Shown: in pieces, positions 1-8,700 of the stretch | Layout: the number at the start of each line of letters is the position of its first letter | How positions within the stretch are numbered: position 1 is the stretch's first letter | From: Arthrobacter oryzae | Lineage (GTDB): Bacteria > Actinomycetota > Actinomycetes > Actinomycetales > Micrococcaceae | Assembly: GCF_030718995.1 (NCBI RefSeq) | Contig: NZ_CP132204.1 | Span: 2,170,001 to 2,234,000, forward strand | Length of the DNA: 64,000 nucleotides | Direction: 5' to 3' | Notes under the pieces: generated by a model | The model's database searches: none | What the model saw: the letters and a program-made list of their open reading frames with translations, nothing else | Told to the model about the DNA's origin: nothing | Position numbers and translations under genes: made by a program

Positions 1-159
1 GGAACCCGCGGCCGCGGCGGCTTCACGGGAATGCTGCTGGGGTCGACGTCGGACGGCATCCTCCATCACGCCAAGGGGCCGGTGCTGGTGGTTCCGGACC
101 GGGACGACCCCCGGCTCGCGGACCGCGCCAGCTTCGGGCCCATGCTCGGCGCAGCTTAA
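1..159 (+). CDS. Universal stress protein (UspA family), C-terminal part
   Basis: The window opens inside this gene; 52 codons and a TAA stop remain. The residue pattern G-2x-G-9x-G-S of ATP-binding UspA proteins is complete near the left edge (GTRG, then nine residues, then GS), followed by the usual HHA...PVLVVP strand that closes the Rossmann-like fold. Usp proteins are cytoplasmic and often dimeric, and act in survival of energy or oxidative stress. The next gene, a PEP-synthase-like enzyme, starts 30 bases downstream on the same strand, so the two may be cotranscribed. The N-terminal part lies outside the window, so single or tandem Usp domain cannot be decided. Confidence 0.85.
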   Translation, partial: GTRGRGGFTGMLLGSTSDGILHHAKGPVLVVPDRDDPRLADRASFGPMLGAA

Positions 160-189
160 CCCTCCGGCGCGCGAACCGGGGAGGCAGCG

Positions 190-2913
190 GTGAACCAGGT
201 CAGCACTCCGGACGCTTCGGCGGATGGACTGGTGCTGGGCCTGGAACTGATCGATGCCGGCATGCTGGCACGCGTGGGCGGCAAGGCAGCCAACCTGGGC
301 GAGACCACACGTGCCGGGCTGCCGGTGCCGCCGGGCTTCTGCCTGACCACCGAGGCCTACCGGCGGGCCGTGGGCCCTGCGGGGCTCGAAGACGTGCACG
401 GCGCGCTGGCCGCCACCGGTGACCATGACCTGGCGGCCCTGGCCACGCTGGCGGCCCGGGCGCGGGAACTCATCCTGGGGGTGGATGTCCCGCCGGAGAT
501 TGCCGCTGCGGTCCGGGAGTCCTACGCCGCACTGGGGACAGACGTACCGGTGGCCGTCAGGTCTTCCGCGACCGCCGAGGACCTGCCTTTGGCGAGTTTC
601 GCGGGGCAGCAGGACACGTACCTCAATGTCGTTGGCGCCGACGCCGTGCTTGACGCTGTCCGGCGGTGCTGGGCGTCGCTGTGGACGGACCGGGCGGTGG
701 CCTACCGTGCCACGCACGGGATCAGCCCGTCAACGGTGGCCCTCGCAGTGGTGGTCCAGCGCATGGTCGATGCCGCCGTGGCGGGCGTCCTGTTCACGGC
801 CAACCCGGTGACGGGACGGCGTCATGAGGCAGTCATCGATGCGAGCCCTGGCCTGGGGGAAGCGGTGGTTTCCGGGGCGGTGAATCCGGACCACTTTGTG
901 GTTGATACGGCCACCGGCGCGATCCCGGAGTGGCGGCCCGGGGACAAGGCCATTTCCATCAGGCCGCTGCCCGGAGGGGGCACGGAACGGACGGTCCTCC
1001 CACCGGATTCCGGCCCTTCCCTGGACGATGCACAGGTCCGTGAACTGGCAGCGCTGGGCAGCACGGTGGAGCAGCACTACGGGGCGCCGCAGGACATTGA
1101 ATGGGCCATTGATGCCGCGGACAAGCTGTGGCTGGTGCAGTCCCGGCCCATCACCACGCTGTATCCCCTGCCGGACCCCCGTCCCGGCCTGCCGGAGCCT
1201 GACGGCATACGGGTCTTCCTGTGCTTTAGCCTTGCCCAGGGACTCACCCGCCCGCTCACACCGATGGGCCTGGCCGGGTTCCGGCTGCTCGCCGGTTCCG
1301 TGGCCCGCTCCGCCGGCTTTGACCTGCCCGAGCCGCGCAACGGTCCGGCACCCTACCGGCAGGCGGGTCAGCGCCTCTTCGTCGACCTCACCCCGGTGGT
1401 CCGCAGCAGCGTGGGCCGCGTAATCGTCCCCCGGGTCTTCGACATTATGGAGGCCAGGTCCGCCACGGTGCTCCGCCGGCTGTTCGCCGACCCCCGGTTC
1501 GCCGTGACCACCAGGTCCCCGTGGCGGCTCCTCCGGCACGTGGTTCCGGTGGCGGCGAAGGGGAGGGTCCCGGAGACGTTGCTCCGGGCACTGCTTCGGC
1601 CGGAAGCGGCGCTTCAGCGCGCGGAGAGTTTCGGCGGCCGGCTCCGCGCCTCCCTGGCGGTTCCCGCCGACGCCACGGCGTCGGAACGGCTGGACCATGC
1701 CGAACGCATCCTGGGCGGGAAGCTTTTCCCGATCGTCCCGGCAGTGCTGCCACTGCCTGCCCTGGGATTCGCGTCCCTGGCTGTCGCCGGGAAGCTGGCC
1801 GGGGCCGGCACGAACTCCGGCGCCCTCCAGGCGGTGCTCCGCGGGCTCCCCAACAACGTGACCACGGAAATGGACCTTGCCCTCTGGCACCTCGCCACGG
1901 CCATCCGCGCCCAACCCGCCGCAGCCGCGATCTTCGACGGGGCCTCCCCGAAGGAGCTGGCGCGGCAGTACCGCTCCGGCGGGCTTCCCGCCGTCGTGCA
2001 GTCCGGGCTGGCGGGCTTCCTGGCACGGTACGGCCACCGGGCAGTGGCGGAAATAGACCTCGGCATGCCCCGCTGGTCGGACGATCCCACGCACATCCTC
2101 GGAGTCCTGGCGAACTACCTCAAACTCGACGATCCGGCACTGGCGCCGGACCGGCAGTTCGCCAATGCCGCCCGCGAGGCGGAAGCCCAGATGGAGCGGC
2201 TGGTCGCAGTCGCAGGAAGCCGGGGCGGCCCGGCGGGCAGGCTGCGCGCCCGGCTGGTGCGGGGCGCGCTGAGGCGGACGCGGATGTTTGCCGGGTTGCG
2301 CGAACTGCCGAAGTACCACATCGTGGAGGGCCTGGCCGCGGTCAGGAAGGAGCTCGCGGCGGTCGGCGCGGAGCTCGCCGCAGACGGGCGGGTCGTCGAG
2401 GCCGACGACATCTTTTTCCTCGACTTCGCCGAAGCGCACCGGGCCCTGGCCGGGGCGTCGTTCCGGGAAGTCGTGGCGGAACGCCGGGAAGCCTACGACG
2501 CCGAACTGGGCCGCCGCCGCATTCCCCGGGTCCTCCTTTCGGACGGGACGGAACCGGAGGCGCTGCAGGCAGCGGGCACGGGCGCCGCGGCAGGCGTCCT
2601 GTCCGGCACACCGGCATCTGCCGGGACTGTCACCGCCAGGGCGCGCGTCATCCTGGACCCGCAGGGTGCTGCTCTGGAACCCGGTGAAATCCTGGTGGCT
2701 CCGTCCACTGATCCGGGGTGGACACCGTTGTTCCTTACCGCCGGCGGGCTCGTGATGGAAATGGGCGGACCCAATTCGCACGGTGCGGTGGTGGCCCGCG
2801 AGTACGGAATTCCCGCCGTCGTGGGCGTCCCGGACGCCACCGCCATCATCAGCAGCGGGCAGGTGATCACGCTCGACGGCGGGGCCGGCACCGTGGTGCC
2901 GGCGGGGGACTGA
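190..2913 (+). CDS. PEP/pyruvate-binding phosphotransferase (rifampicin phosphotransferase / PEP synthase-like)
   Basis: 907-residue three-part enzyme. Residues about 15-330 form the ATP-grasp PPDK/PEP-synthase N-terminal domain (GGKAANL around K32, later RSSATAED and the closing LVQSRPIT). A middle helical region of about 480 residues follows, with a YGHRAVAEIDL...PRW stretch resembling the substrate domain of rifampicin phosphotransferases. The C-terminal swivelling domain carries GGPNSHGAVVARE with the phospho-carrier histidine at H864. PEP synthases have about 790 residues and Rph enzymes about 860, so this is slightly long. GTG start at 190 behind a GGGAGG-like site. The substrate cannot be read from sequence. 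I see no rifamycin-associated palindrome in the 30-base upstream gap, so an antibiotic role is unproven. Confidence 0.85.
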   Translation: MNQVSTPDASADGLVLGLELIDAGMLARVGGKAANLGETTRAGLPVPPGFCLTTEAYRRAVGPAGLEDVHGALAATGDHDLAALATLAARARELILGVDVPPEIAAAVRESYAALGTDVPVAVRSSATAEDLPLASFAGQQDTYLNVVGADAVLDAVRRCWASLWTDRAVAYRATHGISPSTVALAVVVQRMVDAAVAGVLFTANPVTGRRHEAVIDASPGLGEAVVSGAVNPDHFVVDTATGAIPEWRPGDKAISIRPLPGGGTERTVLPPDSGPSLDDAQVRELAALGSTVEQHYGAPQDIEWAIDAADKLWLVQSRPITTLYPLPDPRPGLPEPDGIRVFLCFSLAQGLTRPLTPMGLAGFRLLAGSVARSAGFDLPEPRNGPAPYRQAGQRLFVDLTPVVRSSVGRVIVPRVFDIMEARSATVLRRLFADPRFAVTTRSPWRLLRHVVPVAAKGRVPETLLRALLRPEAALQRAESFGGRLRASLAVPADATASERLDHAERILGGKLFPIVPAVLPLPALGFASLAVAGKLAGAGTNSGALQAVLRGLPNNVTTEMDLALWHLATAIRAQPAAAAIFDGASPKELARQYRSGGLPAVVQSGLAGFLARYGHRAVAEIDLGMPRWSDDPTHILGVLANYLKLDDPALAPDRQFANAAREAEAQMERLVAVAGSRGGPAGRLRARLVRGALRRTRMFAGLRELPKYHIVEGLAAVRKELAAVGAELAADGRVVEADDIFFLDFAEAHRALAGASFREVVAERREAYDAELGRRRIPRVLLSDGTEPEALQAAGTGAAAGVLSGTPASAGTVTARARVILDPQGAALEPGEILVAPSTDPGWTPLFLTAGGLVMEMGGPNSHGAVVAREYGIPAVVGVPDATAIISSGQVITLDGGAGTVVPAGD

Positions 2914-2951
2914 ACCCGCCCGCGGCAGCGTGCTGAGCCGCCCCGGCAACG

Positions 2952-2989
2952 CCCGCCCGGCCATATCCCAAGGGGGTGTACCGGGCGGG
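2952..2989 (+). terminator. Possible terminator hairpin
   Basis: CCCGCCCGG and CCGGGCGGG form a perfect 9-bp stem with a 20-base loop, about 40 bases after the phosphotransferase stop. No T-run follows, so termination strength is doubtful; it separates this gene from the promoter region of the LolA-like gene. Confidence 0.4.
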
Positions 2990-3040
2990 TCCGAGGCGTA
3001 CTCTGGAATCAATAAGCTGCAAAGTTGGAGCGGAGTTGTC

Positions 3041-4222
3041 ATGACCAAAAAGTGGCTGCGGTGGATGCCTGCCGCTGCCGTGCCGGCCGTTATTGCCGCC
3101 GCTGCTTTGGCGGGGTCGTTGCCCGCCAGTGCAGGGGACCCGCTGCCCGCCAAAACGCCCCAGGAAGTCCTGGAGCTTATGGCGCAGCACACGGCTCCGT
3201 CCCTCTCCGGGACCCTGGAGCAGACCTCCCAGCTTGGCCTGCCCCAACTCCCGACAACCGGACCGTCGGCAGGGAGCGACGCAGCCTCCGTGCTGGAGTT
3301 GTTGAGCGGCCCGCACACTGCCCGGGTATTCCTCGACGGACCGGCCAACGTGCGCGTCCAGGTGCTGGACCGGCTGGCTGAACGCAATGCGGTGCGCAGC
3401 GGTGACCAGGTCTGGCTTTACAGCTCCAAGGACAACACCGCCACGCACCTGACACTGCCCGCCGATGGTGGCCAGCACAAGGATTTCGGCCAGTACAAGC
3501 ATCCGGGTGCCGGCACGGACGGCGTCATGCCGACGCCGGCGGACCTGGCCGCGCGGCTGCTTGCCGCCGCTGATCTCACCACCGAAGTCACAGTGCTTCC
3601 GGAGGTCAACGTTGCCGGCCGGGCCGCCTACAACCTGATGATCACCCCACGTACGGAAGGCACCCTGATCGCGTCTGCCGCAATCGCTGTTGACGGCCAG
3701 AGCGGACTGCCGCTCAGCGTTGAACTGAAGGCCCGCGGCCAGAACGAACCGGCCTTCACCCTGGCGTTCACCAGCCTGTCACTCGAAGCGCCGGACGCCT
3801 CGCTGTTTGCCTTCAGCCCGCCGCCGGGTGCAACCGTCAAGGAAATTGACGTGCCTGCCCATGGCACGGGCGGCTGGCCGGCACACAGTACGGAAAGCGG
3901 CGCGGTACCTGACGCGGAGGCGCCGGATGCTGCCGTTCCCGGTGCGGTTCCCGGCTCGAGGGATCCGGACATCGGAAACCCGCGGCCCACGGTGACCGGT
4001 ACCGGCTGGGAGAGCGTGGTTGAATTCCCCGCCGGCCCCGCGTCCGCGGAAGCCGGGGCGATGGTGTCCAGTGATCCGCTGCTGCAGCAGGCCGCTGTTG
4101 CGGTGCCGGGCGGACGGCTGTTCAGCACCGCCGTCGTGAACGTGCTGTTGACCGACGACGGGCGAGTCTTCGCAGGGTCTGTTCCCGCGGAGCGCCTGCT
4201 GACCGCTGCTGCCGCGAGGTGA
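3041..4222 (+). CDS. Secreted LolA/RseB-like protein
   Basis: 393 residues from ATG 3041, which I prefer to longer in-frame starts because it gives a clean signal peptide: MTKKW, a hydrophobic stretch, then ASA at about residue 31. The mature part (about 31-250) resembles the LolA/RseB fold of the lipoprotein-carrier superfamily, common in actinobacteria as secreted or membrane-attached proteins that bind hydrophobic ligands. A Pro/Ala/Asp-rich segment follows, and a C-terminal stretch reading RLFSTAVVNVLLTDDGRVFAGSVPAERL. Its stop overlaps the start of the ABC ATPase by four bases, so it is translationally coupled to the exporter and probably works with it at the cell surface. Ligand unknown. 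Confidence 0.75.
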   Translation: MTKKWLRWMPAAAVPAVIAAAALAGSLPASAGDPLPAKTPQEVLELMAQHTAPSLSGTLEQTSQLGLPQLPTTGPSAGSDAASVLELLSGPHTARVFLDGPANVRVQVLDRLAERNAVRSGDQVWLYSSKDNTATHLTLPADGGQHKDFGQYKHPGAGTDGVMPTPADLAARLLAAADLTTEVTVLPEVNVAGRAAYNLMITPRTEGTLIASAAIAVDGQSGLPLSVELKARGQNEPAFTLAFTSLSLEAPDASLFAFSPPPGATVKEIDVPAHGTGGWPAHSTESGAVPDAEAPDAAVPGAVPGSRDPDIGNPRPTVTGTGWESVVEFPAGPASAEAGAMVSSDPLLQQAAVAVPGGRLFSTAVVNVLLTDDGRVFAGSVPAERLLTAAAAR

Positions 4223-5196
4223 CAGCCGCGGGCCGGGGCGTGGAACTGGCCATAGAGACGCGCGGGCTCAGTAAGAAATTCGGCCATCAGCTGGCCGTGG
4301 ACGGCGTTGACCTTGCCGTGCCGAAGGGCTCCGTGTTCGGCTTCCTGGGCCCGAACGGCTCCGGCAAAACCACCACCATTCGCATGATGCTGGGCCTTGC
4401 CGGCGCCACGGAGGGTTCCGTCAGCGTGCTGGGGCTGGAGATGCCGGCCCGCTTCCACGACGTCCTGCCGCGGGTGGGCGCCCTGGTGGAAGGCCCGGCG
4501 TTCTACCCGTTCCTGTCCGGGGAAGCCAATCTCCGGAGGCTCGATGCCGCGGACCCCCATGCAGCATCGGCAACGCGGCGTGCGCGCGTGGAGGCTGCGC
4601 TGGAACGCGTCGGCCTGACGCACGCCGCCGGAAAGAAGGTCCGTGCTTATTCGCTCGGCATGAAACAGCGCCTGGGCATCGCCAACGCACTCCTCTCACC
4701 CCGGGAACTGCTGGTGCTCGACGAGCCCACCAACGGCCTGGATCCGCAGGGAACCCGTGAAGTGCGCTCGCTGGTGCGGTCCCTCGCGGCGGACGGTGCC
4801 ACGGTTTTCGTCTCCAGCCACCTGCTGGCCGAGGTGGAGCAGATCTGCACCCACGCCGCCGTCATGAGCGCGGGGCGGCTGGTGGCGCAGGGAACGCTCG
4901 CAGACCTGCGCGATGCCGGCAAGGCCCGGATCCGCCTGGTAACGCCCGACGCCGGCCTGGCCGACGGCGTCTTCGCCACGTTCGGCATGACCCCCGAGGG
5001 AGGCCGGAACAACGGGGCGCTGGTTTACGGGGCACCGCCCGGAAGCCGCGCCGAAGGCGATGGCGTGGAGCCGGAAGCGGTGGTGGCCGCCCTGGTGGCG
5101 GCCGGGGTACGGGTCCGCGGCTTCGCCGTGGAGCAGGGCAGCCTGGAGGACCGTTTTGTGGCGCTGACGGGGGAGGGGTTCGACATTGCCCAGTAA
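4219..5196 (+). CDS. ABC transporter ATP-binding protein
   Basis: 325 residues. Walker A GPNGSGKT at 44-51, ABC signature YSLGMKQRLG, Walker B LLVLDEP followed by TNGLDPQG, and the switch histidine in VSSHLL. This is the drug/antibiotic exporter subfamily (CcmA/DrrA-like) with a C-terminal extension after about residue 215. GTG start at 4219 inside the upstream stop (GTGA) with no separate ribosome site, so translation is coupled; a second GTG at 4240 is possible. It energises the permease encoded next, whose start overlaps this gene by 11 bases. Substrate unknown; the LolA-like partner hints at a lipid-like or envelope cargo. Confidence 0.9.
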   Translation: MTAAGRGVELAIETRGLSKKFGHQLAVDGVDLAVPKGSVFGFLGPNGSGKTTTIRMMLGLAGATEGSVSVLGLEMPARFHDVLPRVGALVEGPAFYPFLSGEANLRRLDAADPHAASATRRARVEAALERVGLTHAAGKKVRAYSLGMKQRLGIANALLSPRELLVLDEPTNGLDPQGTREVRSLVRSLAADGATVFVSSHLLAEVEQICTHAAVMSAGRLVAQGTLADLRDAGKARIRLVTPDAGLADGVFATFGMTPEGGRNNGALVYGAPPGSRAEGDGVEPEAVVAALVAAGVRVRGFAVEQGSLEDRFVALTGEGFDIAQ

Positions 5197-6076
5197 AGGC
5201 GCGCCCAGCAAGGACCGAGCCGCTGACGTCGGAGAACGCCCGACGCCGGCCGGAAGGCCAACGTCGGGATGGCCGCTGCTGGCTTCCGAACTGAGCGTCC
5301 TGTTCCGCCGGCGTCGGACCTGGGCGATGCTGCTGGCGCTCGCCGCCGTTCCGGTGCTGATGGCAGTCGCCGTCCGGCTTTCCTCGGCCGTGCCGCCCGG
5401 GCGCGGACCCGCCTTCCTGGACAGGTTCACGCAGAACGGGCTGTTTGTGGGGGTGACGGCGATGCTGGTCTGCGTGCCACTTTTCCTGCCCCTCACCGTG
5501 GGGGTGGTGGCCGGCGACACGATCGCCGGCGAAGCCGGCCTGGGCACCCTGCGTTATCTGCTCGTGGCACCGGCCGGCCGCGTGCGGTTGCTGCTGGTCA
5601 AATATGCCGGCGCCGCGGCGTTCTGCATCGTTGCCCCGCTGGTGGTGGCGCTGGCCGGGGCGGGCATCGGGGCGGCGCTGTTTCCGGTGGGTCCGGTGAC
5701 GCTGCTGTCCGGCGACGTGATCACCCCCGGGGAGGCGGTGGTCCGGCTGGTGCTCGTGGCCGCCTACCTCACCGTGTCGCTGCTGGGGCTGTCCGCCGTC
5801 GGGCTCTTCCTCTCCACCCTGACGGATGTACCGGTGGGCGCCATGGCGGCCACGATTGTGGCCTCGGTGGTGTCCCAGGTGATGGGGGAGCTGCCCCAGC
5901 TGGAATGGCTGCACCCCTGGCTGTTCAGCCATTACTGGTTCGGGTTCGCGGACCTGCTGCGACAGCCCATTGCCTGGGATTCCTTTGCTGCCAACGCGCT
6001 GTTGCAGGGTGGATACATCGCGGTCTTCGGGGCGCTCGCCTACGGCAGGTTCGTCACCAAGGACGTGCTGTCCTAG
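5186..6076 (+). CDS. ABC-2 type permease
   Basis: 296 residues with about six hydrophobic segments: one near residues 45-65, a pair around 85-115, two around 140-195, and a last one near the C-terminus. This is the usual topology of ABC-2 exporter permeases (ABC2_membrane family). TTG start at 5186, inside the ATPase gene, with GGGAGGGG placed just upstream; this ribosome site decides the start. It forms a full exporter with the upstream ATPase. The first 30 residues are hydrophilic and poorly conserved in appearance. It ends 25 bases before the convergent NlpC/P60 gene, and no clear hairpin lies in that gap. Confidence 0.88.
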   Translation: MPSKGAPSKDRAADVGERPTPAGRPTSGWPLLASELSVLFRRRRTWAMLLALAAVPVLMAVAVRLSSAVPPGRGPAFLDRFTQNGLFVGVTAMLVCVPLFLPLTVGVVAGDTIAGEAGLGTLRYLLVAPAGRVRLLLVKYAGAAAFCIVAPLVVALAGAGIGAALFPVGPVTLLSGDVITPGEAVVRLVLVAAYLTVSLLGLSAVGLFLSTLTDVPVGAMAATIVASVVSQVMGELPQLEWLHPWLFSHYWFGFADLLRQPIAWDSFAANALLQGGYIAVFGALAYGRFVTKDVLS

Positions 6077-6101
6077 GCGTGCTGTCCTACGACGAAGCCG
6101 G

Positions 6102-7496
6102 CTAATACCGCGCAACGGTGGGGTGCAGCTGCATCCCGGCCATCCAGGCCAGATCCGTCACCGTGATGCCGTCGTCCGGGCTGAGGGCCTGGACCACCCG
6201 GCCGCCGCCGAGGTAGATGCCCACGTGGTAGAAATCGGGCGCAGATCCCCAGACAAGGAGGTCGCCCGGCTGTGCCTGCGAGAACGGCACGTGCACGGGT
6301 GCCTGCGCGTACTGCTGTGCCGCGGTGCGGGGAAGGTACTTGCCGGCAGCGGCGAAGGCGTTCTGCACCAGCCCGGAACAGTCGAACCCGAGCGGACCGG
6401 AGCCGCCGTACTTGTAGAAGTACGGGGACCCGACCTTGCTGAGTGCCACCGAGATGGCGGTCTGGTTTGAGCCGCCCGGGGACGGTGCTGGAACCGGTGC
6501 CGGAGCGACAGGCTGGGGTGCCGCGGGCGCCGGCGCCGCTGGAGCAGGAGCCGGCGGCGCGGGCGCCGCTGGAGCAGGAGCCGGCGGCGCGGGCGCCGCT
6601 GGAGTAGGAGCTGGCGGCGCCGGGGCGGGTGCGGCGGGCCTGCCCTGCGCGGTGGAGCCCTGCGTCGCCGCGCCGGATGCCGCTGCGGCAGTGACGGCCG
6701 CCAGCCGTTCCTGGGCGCGTTGGCGGTCCAGGGCATCAACCCGGGCGGACTCGAGGGCCACCGTGGTGTTTTTCAGGCTGGCAAGTTGGTCCACCAGGAC
6801 GGTCCGCTGGGCCTTCGCCTCGGACACGGCCCTGGCCTGGGCGGCGTTGGCGCGTTCGGCGTCCAGCTTGCGGTCTTCGGCCGACCTGGCCGCGTCATCC
6901 GCGGCCCGGTTGGCGTCCTCCGCAGCGGCCGTCAGTGACTGGGCGGCGGAGGCTGCGTTGTCGGCCGCCTCGAATGCCCGGCTGCGGCTGGCGGAGATGG
7001 CCTCAAGCGTGGCGGCCTGCTTGAGCACTTCGCCGTTGCCGCTGACGAAGGTGCTGAGCGCAGGATTGAGGCCGCCGTTTCGGTACAGGTCACCGGCCAG
7101 CTGCCCCACCTGTTTGCGCGTCTTTTCCTGTTCGGCCCCGGCGGCAGCCGCTTTCGCCGCAGCGAGGGTGGCTGCGTCCCGGCGGAGCTCGAGCGTGACC
7201 AGGGCGTCGCCGTAGGCGTTGTTGGCCTGCATGGCGGCAGCAAAGCTGGCTTCCTGGGCCGCGGCGGCGTCGGCAAGGATCCGGTCGATCCGGGTGACCT
7301 GGTCCGCCGTCGCGCTTTCGCTGGCTTTGGCTGCCGCGATCTCTTCGGCGGAGGGGATCTCCGGCGACGCCGGAACGCTGACAGCGGCCACGGAGCCCGG
7401 CAGCGGTGCGGCGCCGGCGGGCAGGGCGAGGGATCCGAGGAGTACGACGGCGGTGCACAGCACAGCCGCTTTGCGGCCGGATCCGGTCAAACCCAT
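6102..7496 (-). CDS. Secreted NlpC/P60 (C40) peptidoglycan endopeptidase
   Basis: 464 residues. ATG at 7496 is preferred over an in-frame TTG three bases upstream because GAGGT sits about seven bases before it. Signal peptide to about residue 30 (LPAGAA). Residues about 50-270 are Ala-rich with heptad-like spacing and should form a long coiled coil, as in RipA/PcsB-type hydrolases. A Pro-Ala linker of about 60 residues follows, then the C-terminal NlpC/P60 domain with FDCSGLV (catalytic C373) and DFYHVGIY (catalytic H424). The expected function is cleavage of stem peptides in cell-wall peptidoglycan during growth or daughter-cell separation. The coiled coil may hold the enzyme inactive until it is recruited. 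Confidence 0.92.
   Translation of the reverse strand: MGLTGSGRKAAVLCTAVVLLGSLALPAGAAPLPGSVAAVSVPASPEIPSAEEIAAAKASESATADQVTRIDRILADAAAAQEASFAAAMQANNAYGDALVTLELRRDAATLAAAKAAAAGAEQEKTRKQVGQLAGDLYRNGGLNPALSTFVSGNGEVLKQAATLEAISASRSRAFEAADNAASAAQSLTAAAEDANRAADDAARSAEDRKLDAERANAAQARAVSEAKAQRTVLVDQLASLKNTTVALESARVDALDRQRAQERLAAVTAAAASGAATQGSTAQGRPAAPAPAPPAPTPAAPAPPAPAPAAPAPPAPAPAAPAPAAPQPVAPAPVPAPSPGGSNQTAISVALSKVGSPYFYKYGGSGPLGFDCSGLVQNAFAAAGKYLPRTAAQQYAQAPVHVPFSQAQPGDLLVWGSAPDFYHVGIYLGGGRVVQALSPDDGITVTDLAWMAGMQLHPTVARY
6532..6621. repeat. Three tandem 30-bp repeats coding a Pro-Ala linker
   Basis: A 30-base unit (GGCGCCGCTGGAGCAGGAGC and ten more bases) occurs twice exactly and a third time with a few changes. 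In the NlpC/P60 gene it encodes ten-residue Pro/Ala units of the APAPPAPAPA type. Such low-complexity repeats can expand or contract, changing the reach of the catalytic domain. This is a coding repeat, not a CRISPR or mobile feature. Confidence 0.85.
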
Positions 7497-7589
7497 CAAG
7501 TTACCTCGCAGCAGTCAGGCTGGAGTGAGCGAGGAGTTGAAGATTGTCACCCGTGATTTTCACAGGTAGATGCCCCGCCGCGGACACCC

Positions 7590-7680
7590 AGCAGACACGA
7601 GGCTACGTGCCAGGTTGCAACTTTGGCAACACTGGTCACATCAATAACATAAACAACAAGCATGTGATTCGGTCACATTG
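7590..7680 (-). promoter_or_regulatory. Probable control region of the NlpC/P60 gene
   Basis: The 269-base gap to the CDF gene is much more A/T-rich at this end. It holds TGTGA-TTCGG-TCACA at 7663-7677 (5-bp arms, 5-base spacer, one base shorter than the usual GlxR/CRP layout), a second GGTCACA at 7634-7640, and a GTTGC-type inverted pair just downstream. Which factor binds is unknown. Confidence 0.35.
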
Positions 7681-7765
7681 AGGCACGGCGTGTCGGGATT
7701 CCGGGGGCTTGCGGTCAGACGGGATTCTGCGGGCAGGCTGGATGCGGGCCCCCCGCTTCCCAGGC

Positions 7766-8686
7766 TCAGGCGTGCTGGTGGGACTCGTGCTCGGAGTGGC
7801 TCACGGGTTCCAGCTGGAAGGTGCAGTGTTCAGTGTCGAAGTGGGAGCCCAGGCAGGTGCCCAGCTTGTCCAGCACCTGGTCGGCGCCGCTGGCACTCAG
7901 CACGGCGTCCTCCACCACCACGTGGGCGGAGAAGACCGGCATGCCGGACGTGATGGTCCAGATGTGGATATCGTGCACGGACACCACGCCCTCCACGGAC
8001 AGGATGTGCTCGCGGATCATCTGGACTTCCACGCCCTTCGGGGTGGCTTCCAGGAGCACGTCCACCACATCGCGGAGCAGGTGCCAGGCGCGGGGGAGGA
8101 TCATCACGGCGATGACCATGGATGCGATGGTGTCCGCCGCCTGGAAGCCTGTCAGCATGATCACCACCGCGGCGGCAATGACAGCGAAGGAGCCCAGCAG
8201 GTCGCCGAGGACCTCAAGGTACGCGCCGCGAACGTTGAGGCTCTCCTTCTGGGCGCCGCGGAGGATCAGCAGGGACACCACGTTGGCCACCGCACCCAGG
8301 ACGGCGGCGTAGAGCATCACGTCGGTCTGGACCTCGGGTGCAGAACCGATCCTCCGGACGGCCTCAGTGAAAATCACCACCGAGATGACAATCAGCACCA
8401 GCGCATTGGCGAGGGCGGCCAGGACTTCGGCGCGCTGGTACCCGTACGTCCGCAGGTCGCTAGCGGGCCGGGTGGCGATCCACGCCGCCAGGAGCGCGAT
8501 GAAAACGCCGGCGGCATCGGACAGCATATGGCCGGCGTCGGCCAGCAGTGCCAGGGAACCGGAAATCACCGCGCCGATGACCTGGATCAGGACCACGGCC
8601 AGCGTGATGCTGAGGACGGCGATCAGGCGCTTGCGGTGCTTGCCGGTGGCCGTGATGCCGTGCGAATGGCTGTGGTCGTGTCCCAT
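7766..8686 (-). CDS. Cation diffusion facilitator (CDF) metal efflux transporter
   Basis: 306 residues. The N-terminus is His-rich (MGHDHSHSHG), typical of Zn/Co/Cd exporters of the CzcD/ZitB group. Six membrane segments lie between about residues 20 and 205. The first metal-binding pair is visible in LLADAGHMLSDAAG (H-3x-D pattern in helix 2), and an Asp lies in helix 5 (GFQAADTIASM). A cytoplasmic C-terminal domain (about 215-306) with the CDF dimerisation fold ends in His/Glu-rich HSEHESHQHA. It exchanges protons for divalent metal across the inner membrane. ATG at 8686. The gene stands between the metallopeptidase and NlpC genes on the same strand; I see no metal-responsive regulator nearby. 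Confidence 0.93.
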   Translation of the reverse strand: MGHDHSHSHGITATGKHRKRLIAVLSITLAVVLIQVIGAVISGSLALLADAGHMLSDAAGVFIALLAAWIATRPASDLRTYGYQRAEVLAALANALVLIVISVVIFTEAVRRIGSAPEVQTDVMLYAAVLGAVANVVSLLILRGAQKESLNVRGAYLEVLGDLLGSFAVIAAAVVIMLTGFQAADTIASMVIAVMILPRAWHLLRDVVDVLLEATPKGVEVQMIREHILSVEGVVSVHDIHIWTITSGMPVFSAHVVVEDAVLSASGADQVLDKLGTCLGSHFDTEHCTFQLEPVSHSEHESHQHA

Positions 8687-8700
8687 GCGTACAAGGCTAA

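Noticed and set aside
160..189. Rifamycin-associated element before the Rph-like gene
   Set aside because: No 19-base palindrome of that type is visible in the short gap.
730..3387. Very long antisense open frame (885 codons) opposite the phosphotransferase gene
   Set aside because: High-GC genes leave long open frames on the opposite strand; no family resemblance, no ribosome site, and the sense gene is clearly real.
6532..6621. CRISPR-like array
   Set aside because: The 30-base repeats are contiguous without spacers and code a Pro-Ala linker.
7497..7765. Cyclic di-AMP (ydaO) riboswitch before the NlpC/P60 gene
   Set aside because: Such riboswitches often precede actinobacterial wall hydrolases, but I could not find its conserved blocks.
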